Shown: piece by piece, positions 1 to 6,463 of the stretch
Position numbering within the stretch: the stretch's first letter is position 1
Layout: every line of letters begins with the position of its first letter
DNA from: Chitinophagales bacterium
Lineage (GTDB): Bacteria > Bacteroidota > Bacteroidia > Chitinophagales > UBA10324
NCBI GenBank assembly: GCA_026786335.1
Contig: JAJAYG010000291.1
Location: 1-10,823 of the forward strand
Length of the DNA: 10,823 bases
Direction of reading: 5' to 3'
Notes under the pieces: model-generated
The model's database searches: none
Told to the model about the DNA's origin: nothing
What the model saw: only the letters and a program-made list of their open reading frames with translations
Translations under genes and position numbers: made by a program

Positions 1-583
1 AAACTCTGTCGGCGCGCACTTTGTAAATGAGCTGCCCGTTCTTAAATTTCTCATAGGCGAATTTGTAGCCGGAACTATCACTGAGTGTAAAATTTTCCAT
101 ATACAAAAACTCATTGCGCGCTACCTGCATGTGCATGTTTCTATCGGGGTTGTGTTGCCGCCAGCCCACATGTGAATCTTCAAATGCTAATCTTTTTTTA
201 TTCGCTTCAGGTATCACCCAGTGGTTGGCAATAATATTTAATGTGGTAATAAAAAGCGCTGTGATAAAATAAGGAACCAACATTCTGTTAAACGTGATGC
301 CCGAATTGAGAATGGCAACAATCTCTGACCGGCTTGCCATGCGTGAAGTAAAAAAGATAACTGCGATAAAAAGAAACAGCGGTGTAAATTGCACTGCGAT
401 GAAGGGAATAAAATTAAAGTAGTAGTCAACAATAATTTCTGAGAGCGGTACTTTATCATCTAAAAAATCTTCGAGCTTCTCCACCACATCAAACACAATT
501 GCAATGAGTATAAACAATGCAAGCGTAAGGAAGAATGATCCCAGGAATTTTTTAATGATATAACCGTCGAGCTTCTTGAGCAT
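1..583 (-). CDS. LptF/LptG-family LPS export permease, C-terminus cut by window edge
   Basis: Inner-membrane subunit of the ABC transporter that pulls lipopolysaccharide out of the membrane toward the periplasmic Lpt bridge. Reading from the ATG at 581-583, 194 residues are visible without a stop. It begins MLKKLDGYIIKKFLGSFFLT, typical of the family. Transmembrane segments lie near residues 13-33, 53-78 and 102-120. Between the second and third is the conserved cytoplasmic coupling-helix region (SEIVAILNSGIT, 86-97). After residue 125 the start of the periplasmic beta-jellyroll domain follows. The family's usual length is about 360 residues, so roughly half is missing. LptF and LptG cannot be told apart from this half; Bacteroidota annotations usually read LptG or YjgP/YjgQ. 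No Shine-Dalgarno is seen before the ATG. The gene reads the same way as tgt, with which I recall it is often adjacent in this phylum, but here about 4.7 kb separates them. Confidence 0.9.
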   Translation of the reverse strand, partial: MLKKLDGYIIKKFLGSFFLTLALFILIAIVFDVVEKLEDFLDDKVPLSEIIVDYYFNFIPFIAVQFTPLFLFIAVIFFTSRMASRSEIVAILNSGITFNRMLVPYFITALFITTLNIIANHWVIPEANKKRLAFEDSHVGWRQHNPDRNMHMQVARNEFLYMENFTLSDSSGYKFAYEKFKNGQLIYKVRADRV

Positions 584-702
584 TATATTTTATTGTATTG
601 GAACAGAAGGGCGAAATTATCTTTTTAAAAGTTTACATCATCCATTGCCAAGCTTGATTTTTATTTTTGCCCAAAAGCTATTAAGCCCGAACTGTTTTTT
701 TC

Positions 703-740
703 AAAAAAAATCCGCCCAACAATAGTTGAGCGGATTTTTT
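703..740 (-). terminator. Rho-independent terminator, possibly bidirectional
   Basis: A 13-base-pair stem is formed by 708-720 (AAATCCGCCCAAC) and 725-737 (GTTGAGCGGATTT), with one mismatch and an AATA loop. It is followed on the minus strand by eight T residues (the A run at 703-710). A shorter T run follows on the plus strand (735-740). It sits 17 bases past the stop codon of the T9SS protein gene, so it should end that transcript, and it separates it from the downstream permease gene at 583. No gene on the plus strand runs into it. Confidence 0.85.
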
Positions 741-757
741 AATAAGAGAATGAAACG

Positions 758-1900
758 TTACTCCACAATTATTGTCTGCGAATAATTGATTTCATTTCCC
801 GCAATTTTTATAAAATAAGCTCCTGCAGCTACATTGCTGTTAAGTGCAAAATAAATTTCACTGCTTCCGTCGCTCAAGATTTTTTCACTCTGAATTGATC
901 TTCCAAAAATGTCTATGATTGTGATGACTAAATCTTCATTACTCAAATCAGTAATGCTATTTGCATTAAGACCTGTAATATTGATGACATCTTTTGCAGG
1001 ATTTGGCCATAGCTTTATTAACATCACCGCAGATAAATTATTTTCCGTTCTCAGCACATCATCATTTTTAATTGTGCCATTCGCAGAACCAACTCCAATT
1101 GTTCCATTTACCGGATTGCTCAATACCACGTTCAGCTTTTCTTTAGATTCAAAATTTGTATCACCTATTACCTGTACTGTTATCTTCTTGCTTATTTTCC
1201 CCGGGCTAAATGTTAATTTCTTATCTATCAATTGCACATAGTCATTGTCTGCTAATGTTGCAGTATTATCAGAGGTATTATATTTTACTGTTATGGTACT
1301 GTCACTTGGATAGTTTAATGATACTGTGAGCTTCATGTTTGTAGTATCGGTGTTTCCCTCAGTAACACTCTTCTTTGCTATTGAAATTACAGGGGGTGGA
1401 GAAGTTAATCGAACAGCATCTAGTTCATTCCAACCGAGAACGGCGGGTGAATTAATCGCAATACGTACCGCATCAATATTAAAGGATATGCCCGTTACAT
1501 TAATGGTGAGTATTTGGCAAGCTGTATAAACAGCAGTAGCCGAATATACCTGAGTCCAGGTGGTGGTACCAGTCTGTCTTACATATACTGTATCAATTGC
1601 ACCGGCATACCAGGTTTCATAAATTTCAATTTTTTCCGGCGGGGCTGGTGTTGCAAAATGAACAACAATAGATTCACGCTGTCCATCAGCAGTTGCAGGA
1701 GACCATGCAGTGACCCAATCGCCACAATTCGGCCATTGATTGTATGCACCAATTATCTGGGATGCTGACCAATAACCTCCGGGAGATACGCCATACTCGC
1801 TGCTGAAGGAAATTACAGAATCTGCCCATTGTTCTTTTTGAGCAAATGAACTCAACTGCATGGCAAGCATTGCAGTGAGTAAAAGGAAAAGTTTTTTCAT
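758..1900 (-). CDS. T9SS-secreted protein: jelly-roll-like domain, Calx-beta domain, C-terminal sorting domain
   Basis: A 380-residue exported protein with a Sec signal peptide (MKKLFLLLTAMLAM..., likely cleaved after SSFA, residue 20). Residues about 23-167 (EQWADSVISFSSEYG through GWNELDAVRL) resemble a discoidin-like jelly-roll domain seen in Bacteroidota surface proteins (motifs WSASQIIGA, ATADGQRE, IEIYETW, AINSPAV..WNE.DAV). Residues about 171-281 form one Calx-beta domain, ending in GTIKNDD. Residues about 295-380 are a type A T9SS sorting domain (LWPNPAKD at 297-304, FGRSI, AGAYFIKI), which would deliver the protein to the outside or anchor it on the cell surface. No catalytic domain is visible, so adhesion or ligand binding is the likeliest role; this is inference. 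It begins 88 bases after the response regulator gene on the same strand and is followed by a strong terminator, so it may be the last gene of that unit or have its own promoter. Confidence 0.88.
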   Translation of the reverse strand: MKKLFLLLTAMLAMQLSSFAQKEQWADSVISFSSEYGVSPGGYWSASQIIGAYNQWPNCGDWVTAWSPATADGQRESIVVHFATPAPPEKIEIYETWYAGAIDTVYVRQTGTTTWTQVYSATAVYTACQILTINVTGISFNIDAVRIAINSPAVLGWNELDAVRLTSPPPVISIAKKSVTEGNTDTTNMKLTVSLNYPSDSTITVKYNTSDNTATLADNDYVQLIDKKLTFSPGKISKKITVQVIGDTNFESKEKLNVVLSNPVNGTIGVGSANGTIKNDDVLRTENNLSAVMLIKLWPNPAKDVINITGLNANSITDLSNEDLVITIIDIFGRSIQSEKILSDGSSEIYFALNSNVAAGAYFIKIAGNEINYSQTIIVE

Positions 1901-1968
1901 GATTGTTTTTTTTGTTTGATGAAATTATTAACAGCACAAAAGTGCATGTACAACATTCGGTTCCTATT

Positions 1969-1980
1969 ACCCTTAGGGGT
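1969..1980. promoter_or_regulatory. Short dyad between response regulator and T9SS gene (possible operator)
   Basis: The sequence ACCCTTAGGGGT contains the dyad CCCT-T-AGGG. It lies 69-80 bases upstream of the start of the T9SS protein gene and just past the stop codon of a LuxR-type response regulator. Position and symmetry would suit a binding site for that regulator or another factor. The arms are only 4 bases and there is no second copy in view, so this is a weak suggestion. Confidence 0.2.
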
Positions 1981-1988
1981 GATTTTGA

Positions 1989-2612
1989 TTATTGCATCAT
2001 CAATTGCCGGGTGCGCGCTATGGCAGTGCTGCGTGAATTACTTTCTAATTTGAGGTACATGTGGTTGATGTGCTTCTTCACGGTGTTGAGTGAAATAAAA
2101 AGTTCGTCGGCAATGCGCTGATTTGTTTTTCCGTTGTAGATGAGATGGAGCAAATCAAATTCTCTTTGTGAAAGTGTGGTACTTAAATTTTTATTGATGA
2201 TGGGCAAACTCAATTCGGGAAATTGCAATTTCATTTTTTGAGCATGGTTATACAAGGCTATTTCTATGGTGGTAAAAAGTGTGGGCTCGGTAAATGGCTT
2301 TACCAAATATCCCGATGGCTCAGTATGCTTCGCTTGTTCGAGGGTGTTTTTATCGGAGTAGGAAGTTAAAAAAATAAATGGCAATTGATAACTGCTTTTA
2401 ATTATTTCAGCAATCTGTATTCCTTCAAGTGCCCCACTTAAATTAATGTCAAGTATCGCGAGATCGGGCGTGTTGTTTTTTAAGGAATGAAAAGCATCTT
2501 CCATGTTGTAAGCAATATCAGAAACTTTGAACTCATTTTTTTCCAGCGCAGCTTCAATGTCTGCTGCAATAATCGGTTCATCCTCTACAATTATAATTTT
2601 TATTTCAGTCAT
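1989..2612 (-). CDS. LuxR/NarL-type response regulator
   Basis: A 207-residue cytoplasmic DNA-binding regulator. The N-terminal receiver domain (about 4-118) has the acidic pocket E10-D11 (VEDEP), the phospho-acceptor D55 ([10 protein letters not shown]), T83 (IFLTS) and K105 (LVKPF), so all switch residues are present. The C-terminal LuxR-type helix-turn-helix (about 145-205) carries [24 protein letters not shown] and [14 protein letters not shown]. The start ATG overlaps the stop of the histidine kinase gene in ATGA (2609-2612), which implies translational coupling and a cognate pair. Its targets are unknown. The nearest candidate is the T9SS protein gene 88 bases downstream. Family and partner are clear; the regulon is inference. 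Confidence 0.95.
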   Translation of the reverse strand: MTEIKIIIVEDEPIIAADIEAALEKNEFKVSDIAYNMEDAFHSLKNNTPDLAILDINLSGALEGIQIAEIIKSSYQLPFIFLTSYSDKNTLEQAKHTEPSGYLVKPFTEPTLFTTIEIALYNHAQKMKLQFPELSLPIINKNLSTTLSQREFDLLHLIYNGKTNQRIADELFISLNTVKKHINHMYLKLESNSRSTAIARTRQLMMQ

Positions 2613-4555
2613 GTCATGATTGCTTTTTGATTTTTTATTTCAATCGCCACATGGGTTCCGTTGTTACTGTAGATTTTCATTTCACCTTTTAATTTTTTAA
2701 TGAAAGCGTTGATCATTTTATGCCCGAAAGAATTTTGATTGAAGTGCGATGCATCTCCTTCGAATCCTATTCCGTTATCGTTCACTTCTAATTTCAAGAG
2801 TTCACCTTCTTGTTTCAAAGTAACTTCAATTATTCCTGTGTGTTCATTTTGGAAAGCATATTTCAAACAGTTGTTGATGAGTTCATTTAGTATTAATCCT
2901 AAAGGCACCAGCGTATCTACATCCAATTGCATTGGCTGAATATCCATTTCAAGTTTTATTTTCTCATCGCGGATGTTGTAGGAGTGAAACAAATACGACG
3001 TTAAATTTTCGACGTAAGTTTTTACGCTGATGTTTGCAAGTTTATCATCCTTGTAAAGGTTCTCATGAATAATCGCCATGCTCTGTACCCTGTTTTTACT
3101 TTCCCTTACAGCATCCAGCGCTTTTTCATCGCTGATGTAATTTGATTGTAAGCTGAGCAAACTTGAAACAATTTGCAAATTGTTTTTTACACGATGATGA
3201 ATTTCTCTCAACAATAATTCTTTTTCGCTCAATGAGGTTTCTATTATTTTATTCTGCGCATTCAGCATTTCTTTTTTACGGCGGTTATTAGTAAATGCTT
3301 TGTAAGCAACTCCTGCCAAAACCAAAAAGAGAATGGTAGAAAGAATAAAGTAGTTGCGTTCTTTTTCTCTTGCTTTAATCTGTGTGGTGTTTACAATGCT
3401 GTTAAGATTCAGTTGCTGAATTTCTTTTTCCTTCTCTGTGGTTTCATACACTGCAGAGAGTTCATTTATCTGCCGGCTGTTTTCTTCATTGTACAATGTG
3501 TCGTAAGCATTTTTTGATTGTGTAAGATATTCGAAAGCCGATTTGTAATCACCTTTTCGCTGATAGGTTTTAGAAAGTATTTTTGAAAAGATGGCTTCTT
3601 TCTCCAATGATTGTATCTCTGTTGCTTCGTTCAATGCAGTTGAAAAATATTTGATTGCCAGCGTAATATCATTTTCTTCCAATGCAATATTTCCCAAAGC
3701 TTCATTCACTGTTGGGTTAATCACTGCATAGTTTATTGCTTTTGCTTCTTGCTGTACTTCGAGCAATAATTTTTTTGCGGGTTCCCTTTGTTTCATTGCC
3801 ACTAATGCAGAGCCCATGTTTGCCTTGCTGTTAAGAATATCTTTTTTACGATCTAATTTTTCGGCGATCACCAGTGCCTTGCTTGCATAAACATAAGCAC
3901 TGTCGTAGTTTTCACTATGCAGGTACAAACTGCCGATGTTCATGAGTGTGTTGAGAATTCCCTGCTCATCATTCAATTCCGTTTTAATCGCCAATGATGC
4001 TGTGTAATATTTTATTGCATTGGGATAATCTTTTCTCGAGCGATAAACCAGTCCGATATTATTGTACGACCGCGAGATCGGCATTTTATCACCCACCTGC
4101 TGCCGTAGCTCAAGACCTTTGAGATAATTACGCAGCGCCAATTCATAATTTCCCCTGTGGTAATAAGCCATACCAATATCAGAAATGACATTCGATTCTT
4201 TAGCGGTCGCATTAATTGATTCGAAAATATTTTTTGCTTCTTGAAGAAAAATCAAACACGAATCGAGATTATTTTTATAGTCATAAGAAACTCCTTTCTG
4301 ATGCAACGCTTTTCCTTCCCGCAGTTTATCATTTGCTTTTAATGCGGCAGCATAAGATAGATCGGCATAGTCAATTGCTTTGTCGGGGTCATCTTCCTGA
4401 AATGCAATGCATAGTTTCCATGCAAGATCAGCTTTTGTTGTATCAGCAGTTGTTGTGTTCAGCAGATTGATCAGCGAATCTGTTTCTGCATTTTGCGCAT
4501 GCAAACAATTGAACAGGAACAGTAAAAGAAAAGTAGGGAGTAATTTTTTTATCAA
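2609..4555 (-). CDS. TPR-containing sensor histidine kinase, HisKA_2 type
   Basis: A 648-residue membrane-bound sensor kinase. A signal peptide (about 1-20, ending NCLHA-QN) exports a sensory region of tetratricopeptide repeats (about 80-350, e.g. [38 protein letters not shown]). A coiled-coil-like stretch follows (about 360-398), then one transmembrane helix (401-421). The cytoplasmic part has a HisKA_2 dimerisation/phosphotransfer domain with [12 protein letters not shown] (phospho-acceptor H453 or H454). A HATPase domain follows with N box [11 protein letters not shown] (558-568) and G1 box NDNGIGF (592-598). The start codon appears to be TTG at 4553-4555: an in-frame stop lies four codons upstream and no in-frame ATG gives the signal peptide. 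It overlaps the response regulator gene by 4 bases. The signal sensed is unknown; TPR sensors of this kind are common in Bacteroidota. Confidence 0.93.
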   Translation of the reverse strand: MIKKLLPTFLLLFLFNCLHAQNAETDSLINLLNTTTADTTKADLAWKLCIAFQEDDPDKAIDYADLSYAAALKANDKLREGKALHQKGVSYDYKNNLDSCLIFLQEAKNIFESINATAKESNVISDIGMAYYHRGNYELALRNYLKGLELRQQVGDKMPISRSYNNIGLVYRSRKDYPNAIKYYTASLAIKTELNDEQGILNTLMNIGSLYLHSENYDSAYVYASKALVIAEKLDRKKDILNSKANMGSALVAMKQREPAKKLLLEVQQEAKAINYAVINPTVNEALGNIALEENDITLAIKYFSTALNEATEIQSLEKEAIFSKILSKTYQRKGDYKSAFEYLTQSKNAYDTLYNEENSRQINELSAVYETTEKEKEIQQLNLNSIVNTTQIKAREKERNYFILSTILFLVLAGVAYKAFTNNRRKKEMLNAQNKIIETSLSEKELLLREIHHRVKNNLQIVSSLLSLQSNYISDEKALDAVRESKNRVQSMAIIHENLYKDDKLANISVKTYVENLTSYLFHSYNIRDEKIKLEMDIQPMQLDVDTLVPLGLILNELINNCLKYAFQNEHTGIIEVTLKQEGELLKLEVNDNGIGFEGDASHFNQNSFGHKMINAFIKKLKGEMKIYSNNGTHVAIEIKNQKAIMT

Positions 4556-4627
4556 GGGAGTATATTAAGTGACTGAAAAAGTAAGAATAAGAAAATCAAT
4601 ACAAAAACAAAAAAAAGCATCGGATGA

Positions 4628-4687
4628 CTACAAGCGCATCATCAACTGCGTCACCATTTTATTTTTTTACTCCGTAAAATTTTCTAC
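4628..4687 (-). repeat. Diverged duplicate of the tgt 3' end
   Basis: Sixty bases align without gaps, in frame and ending at a stop codon, with the last 19 codons plus stop of tgt at 5270-5329. By hand 48 of 60 bases match. The longest identical run is tcaccattttattttt (4651-4666 against 5293-5308). The remnant encodes KNKMVTQLMMRL-stop where tgt has KNKMVKQLMVRL-stop, but TGG (Trp) of tgt is TAA here. Similarity fades beyond about 4690 and stops exactly after the stop codon at 4628. Both copies point the same way, 642 bases apart, and flank the toxin-antitoxin remnant. This looks like the original or a second tgt tail left by an insertion or duplication. Several differences are at third codon positions, so the copy is either old or came from a different strain. 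Confidence 0.75.
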
Positions 4688-4727
4688 GGGAAATTTCTAT
4701 ATAAAGATTTAATCATACACCTCCTTT
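4684..4727 (-). other. Consensus Shine-Dalgarno followed by a 10-codon remnant ORF
   Basis: On the minus strand AAAGGAGGTG (4718-4727) overlaps the final TGA of the toxin remnant and stands two bases before an ATG at 4714-4716. The reading frame, MIKSLYRNFP, ends at TAG after ten codons (4684-4686) and runs into the tgt-tail duplicate. Such a complete Shine-Dalgarno is rare in Bacteroidota and in this window. It may mark the start of a third gene of the small module that was cut off at the junction with the repeat, but the short spacing and lack of a product make this uncertain. Confidence 0.35.
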
Positions 4728-4969
4728 CAATGAGCACCGCGCGTAACTGTTACAATCTTGATCTTATCTTCAATCAAATAAACAATCCCTTAAGGATCAA
4801 CTCTTATCCTGTAAGTTTTTTCAAACCCCTTTAGTTTCTTTAAATTTTTTGATCTGGGATTCTCGGCTAATTGAAGTACCGCGTCTCTTACCGGCTCATA
4901 ATATATTTTCGGAAGTTTAGATATTTCTTTCTGTGCAGCTTTTACAATTTCAACTTTGTAGAATGGCAT
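4727..4969 (-). pseudogene. RelE/ParE-type toxin gene broken by an in-frame stop
   Basis: From ATG 4967-4969 the frame reads MPFYKVEIVKAAQKEISKLP, then YEPVRDAVLQLAENPRSKNLKKLKG, EKTYRIRVDP, and stops at TAA (4790-4792) after 59 codons. The same frame then continues GIVYLIEDKIKIVTVTRGAH and ends at TGA (4727-4729). This is the RelE/ParE fold in order. Family members read YRIRVGDYRIVY at this point, so the TAA stands where a conserved Tyr (TAC/TAT) is expected and the next Arg has become Gly. The usual C-terminal HRxDxY end is also missing. RelE toxins cleave mRNA in the ribosome and ParE toxins act on gyrase; which this was cannot be told. The 59-residue product lacks the last strands and should be inactive. 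It follows the antitoxin-like gene by 38 bases. Confidence 0.8.
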
Positions 4970-5007
4970 ACAAGAGAGATGTAGTGAAATAATTCAGCCA
5001 ATACCGG

Positions 5008-5208
5008 CTATTTGTTAAGACGAAATTTTTTATCCAGTAGCTTAAAAACTTTCTCTGCCGGATCTGCTGGTTCATTTCTTCTGAGATCAGAAATTATTCC
5101 ATCTATTAAATCCTGAATTTCTTCGCTCACTTTGGTTAAGTCAACAATCAATTTTTTCTTTCTTCCGTAAGAATCCTTCACGATAGTAATTCCCGAAGTG
5201 TGATGCAA
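5008..5208 (-). CDS. Small antitoxin-like protein (partner of the broken RelE-like toxin)
   Basis: A 66-residue charged protein (SGITIVKDSYGRKKKLIVDL, then EEIQDLIDGIISDLRRNEP, then EKVFKLLDKKFRLNK). The layout of a short beta-strand segment with a YGRKKKLIVDL turn, a helix rich in E/D/I/L and a basic tail resembles small type II antitoxins of the Phd/RelB-like kind that precede relE in Bacteroidota. The family call rests on this pattern and on position, 38 bases upstream of the toxin remnant on the same strand. The start is taken as TTG at 5206-5208. An in-frame TAA lies eight codons upstream and no ATG is available; GTG at 5179-5181 is an alternative. If expressed it is an orphan antitoxin, as the toxin is broken. 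It may still bind DNA or block related toxins elsewhere, which is inference. Confidence 0.65.
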   Translation of the reverse strand: MHHTSGITIVKDSYGRKKKLIVDLTKVSEEIQDLIDGIISDLRRNEPADPAEKVFKLLDKKFRLNK

Positions 5209-5269
5209 GATATTTTTTTTACAAAGTTACATATCCGTTTGGAAATGGTTGATCCTAAATCTGAATTTT

Positions 5270-5329
5270 TTACAAACGCACCATCAACTGCTTCACCATT
5301 TTATTTTTCCATTCCCAAAAAGTTCCTTC
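5270..5329 (-). repeat. tgt-tail copy inside the intact gene
   Basis: Partner of the diverged copy at 4628-4687; direct orientation, 642 bases apart, 48 of 60 bases identical by hand alignment. It encodes the C-terminal residues EGTFWEWKNKMVKQLMVRL and the stop codon of tgt. Confidence 0.75.
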
Positions 5330-6397
5330 AATAATTTTCTCTCTCGCTTCCTTCATCATCCAATGGTAGAAGCTAAGATTGTGAACGCTGGCAATCTGGC
5401 AACCTAAAATTTCATTCGATAAAAGCATGTGCCGCAAAAATGCTTTTGAATAATCGCGGCTTGCGAAATTATCCAAATCGTCAAGCGGAGTAAAATCGCG
5501 CTCCCACTTTTTATTTTTAATGTTGATGATTCCATTCTTGGTAAAGATCATTCCGTTTCTTCCGTTGCGTGTGGGAATCACGCAATCAAACATATCAACT
5601 CCGAGTGCAATGCTTTCCAAAATATTATCGGGCATTCCAACTCCCATTAAGTATCGCGGCTTTTCTATGGGAAGAATTTTACAAACCACTTCCGTCATCG
5701 CATACATTTCGTCTGCAGGTTCGCCAACAGATAAACCACCAATGGCATTGCCTTCTAAATTTTGTGCTGCAATAAATTCTGCAGATTCAATTCGCAAATC
5801 TTTGAATGTGCTTCCTTGCACAATAGGAAATAGAGTTTGATCATGATTGTAAATGTTCGTGGTTTCGTTAAAGCGATTGATGCAGCGCACGAGCCAGCGA
5901 TGCGTAAGCTCCATTGATTTTTTTGCAACCTGATGTTCGCATGGATGCGCAACGCATTCATCAAACGCCATCATAATATCACCACCAATAATGCGCTCGG
6001 TGTCCATCACATTCTCGGGAGTAAAAAGATGTTTAGCGCCATCAATGTGCGAATGAAACTTTACGCCTTCTTCGGTAATTTTTCTTCTGTCGGCCAATGA
6101 AAAAACCTGGTAGCCGCCGCTGTCAGTAAGTATCGGTTTCTTCCATCCGTTAAAACCATGCAAGCCACCTGCTTCGCGCATTACGTCCATTCCCGGTCTT
6201 ATAAAAAGATGATACGTGTTGCCTAAAATAATTTGAGCACCAATGGTTTTTTCCAACTCACTAAAGTGAACTGCCTTTACACCGCCGGTAGTTCCAATGG
6301 GCATAAACACAGGCGTAATAATTTCACCATGATCGGTTTTAATTCTTGCCGCCCGTGCCGATGATTGTGAATCTTTTTTTTCTATCGTGAATTGCAT
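5270..6397 (-). CDS. tgt: tRNA-guanine transglycosylase (queuosine pathway)
   Basis: Exchanges guanine-34 in the anticodon of GUN-type tRNAs (Asp, Asn, His, Tyr) for the queuosine precursor preQ1. The 375-residue length from ATG 6395-6397 is the family norm. An open frame continues to 6499 but would overlap the divergent glycosyltransferase, and AGGA lies about 9 bases before the chosen ATG. Visible motifs: D92 in TDSGGYQVFSL (general acid/base), the substrate loop GGLSVGEP (220-227), D271 in FDCVIPTRNGRNG (nucleophile) and the tRNA-binding C-terminus. The zinc site CxCx2C is absent: L308, N310 and S313 stand in its place, while the fourth ligand H339 is kept at the usual distance. From memory, other Bacteroidota Tgt proteins share this loss. 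It is transcribed divergently from the glycosyltransferase across a 66-base gap. Its last 60 bases are duplicated at 4628-4687. Confidence 0.96.
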   Translation of the reverse strand: MQFTIEKKDSQSSARAARIKTDHGEIITPVFMPIGTTGGVKAVHFSELEKTIGAQIILGNTYHLFIRPGMDVMREAGGLHGFNGWKKPILTDSGGYQVFSLADRRKITEEGVKFHSHIDGAKHLFTPENVMDTERIIGGDIMMAFDECVAHPCEHQVAKKSMELTHRWLVRCINRFNETTNIYNHDQTLFPIVQGSTFKDLRIESAEFIAAQNLEGNAIGGLSVGEPADEMYAMTEVVCKILPIEKPRYLMGVGMPDNILESIALGVDMFDCVIPTRNGRNGMIFTKNGIINIKNKKWERDFTPLDDLDNFASRDYSKAFLRHMLLSNEILGCQIASVHNLSFYHWMMKEAREKIIEGTFWEWKNKMVKQLMVRL

Positions 6398-6463
6398 GTG
6401 GAAATCCTGTCGCGATTGAGCCGCTTGCTTTGTTAGTTTTGCCCGACAAATTAAATCAATAAA

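Noticed and set aside
909..1241. 110-residue plus-strand open frame opposite the T9SS protein gene
   Set aside because: It is antisense to the Calx-beta and sorting-domain coding region, with no supporting motif or ribosome binding site.
1934..1945. Inverted repeat GCAC-AAAA-GTGC before the T9SS gene as operator or terminator
   Set aside because: Arms of four bases are expected by chance, and no promoter elements at the right spacing accompany it.
4576..4611. TTTG ... TATTCTTA on the minus strand as a promoter of the kinase gene
   Set aside because: The -7 part matches the Bacteroidota consensus poorly and the region is a run of T and A, where partial matches are frequent.
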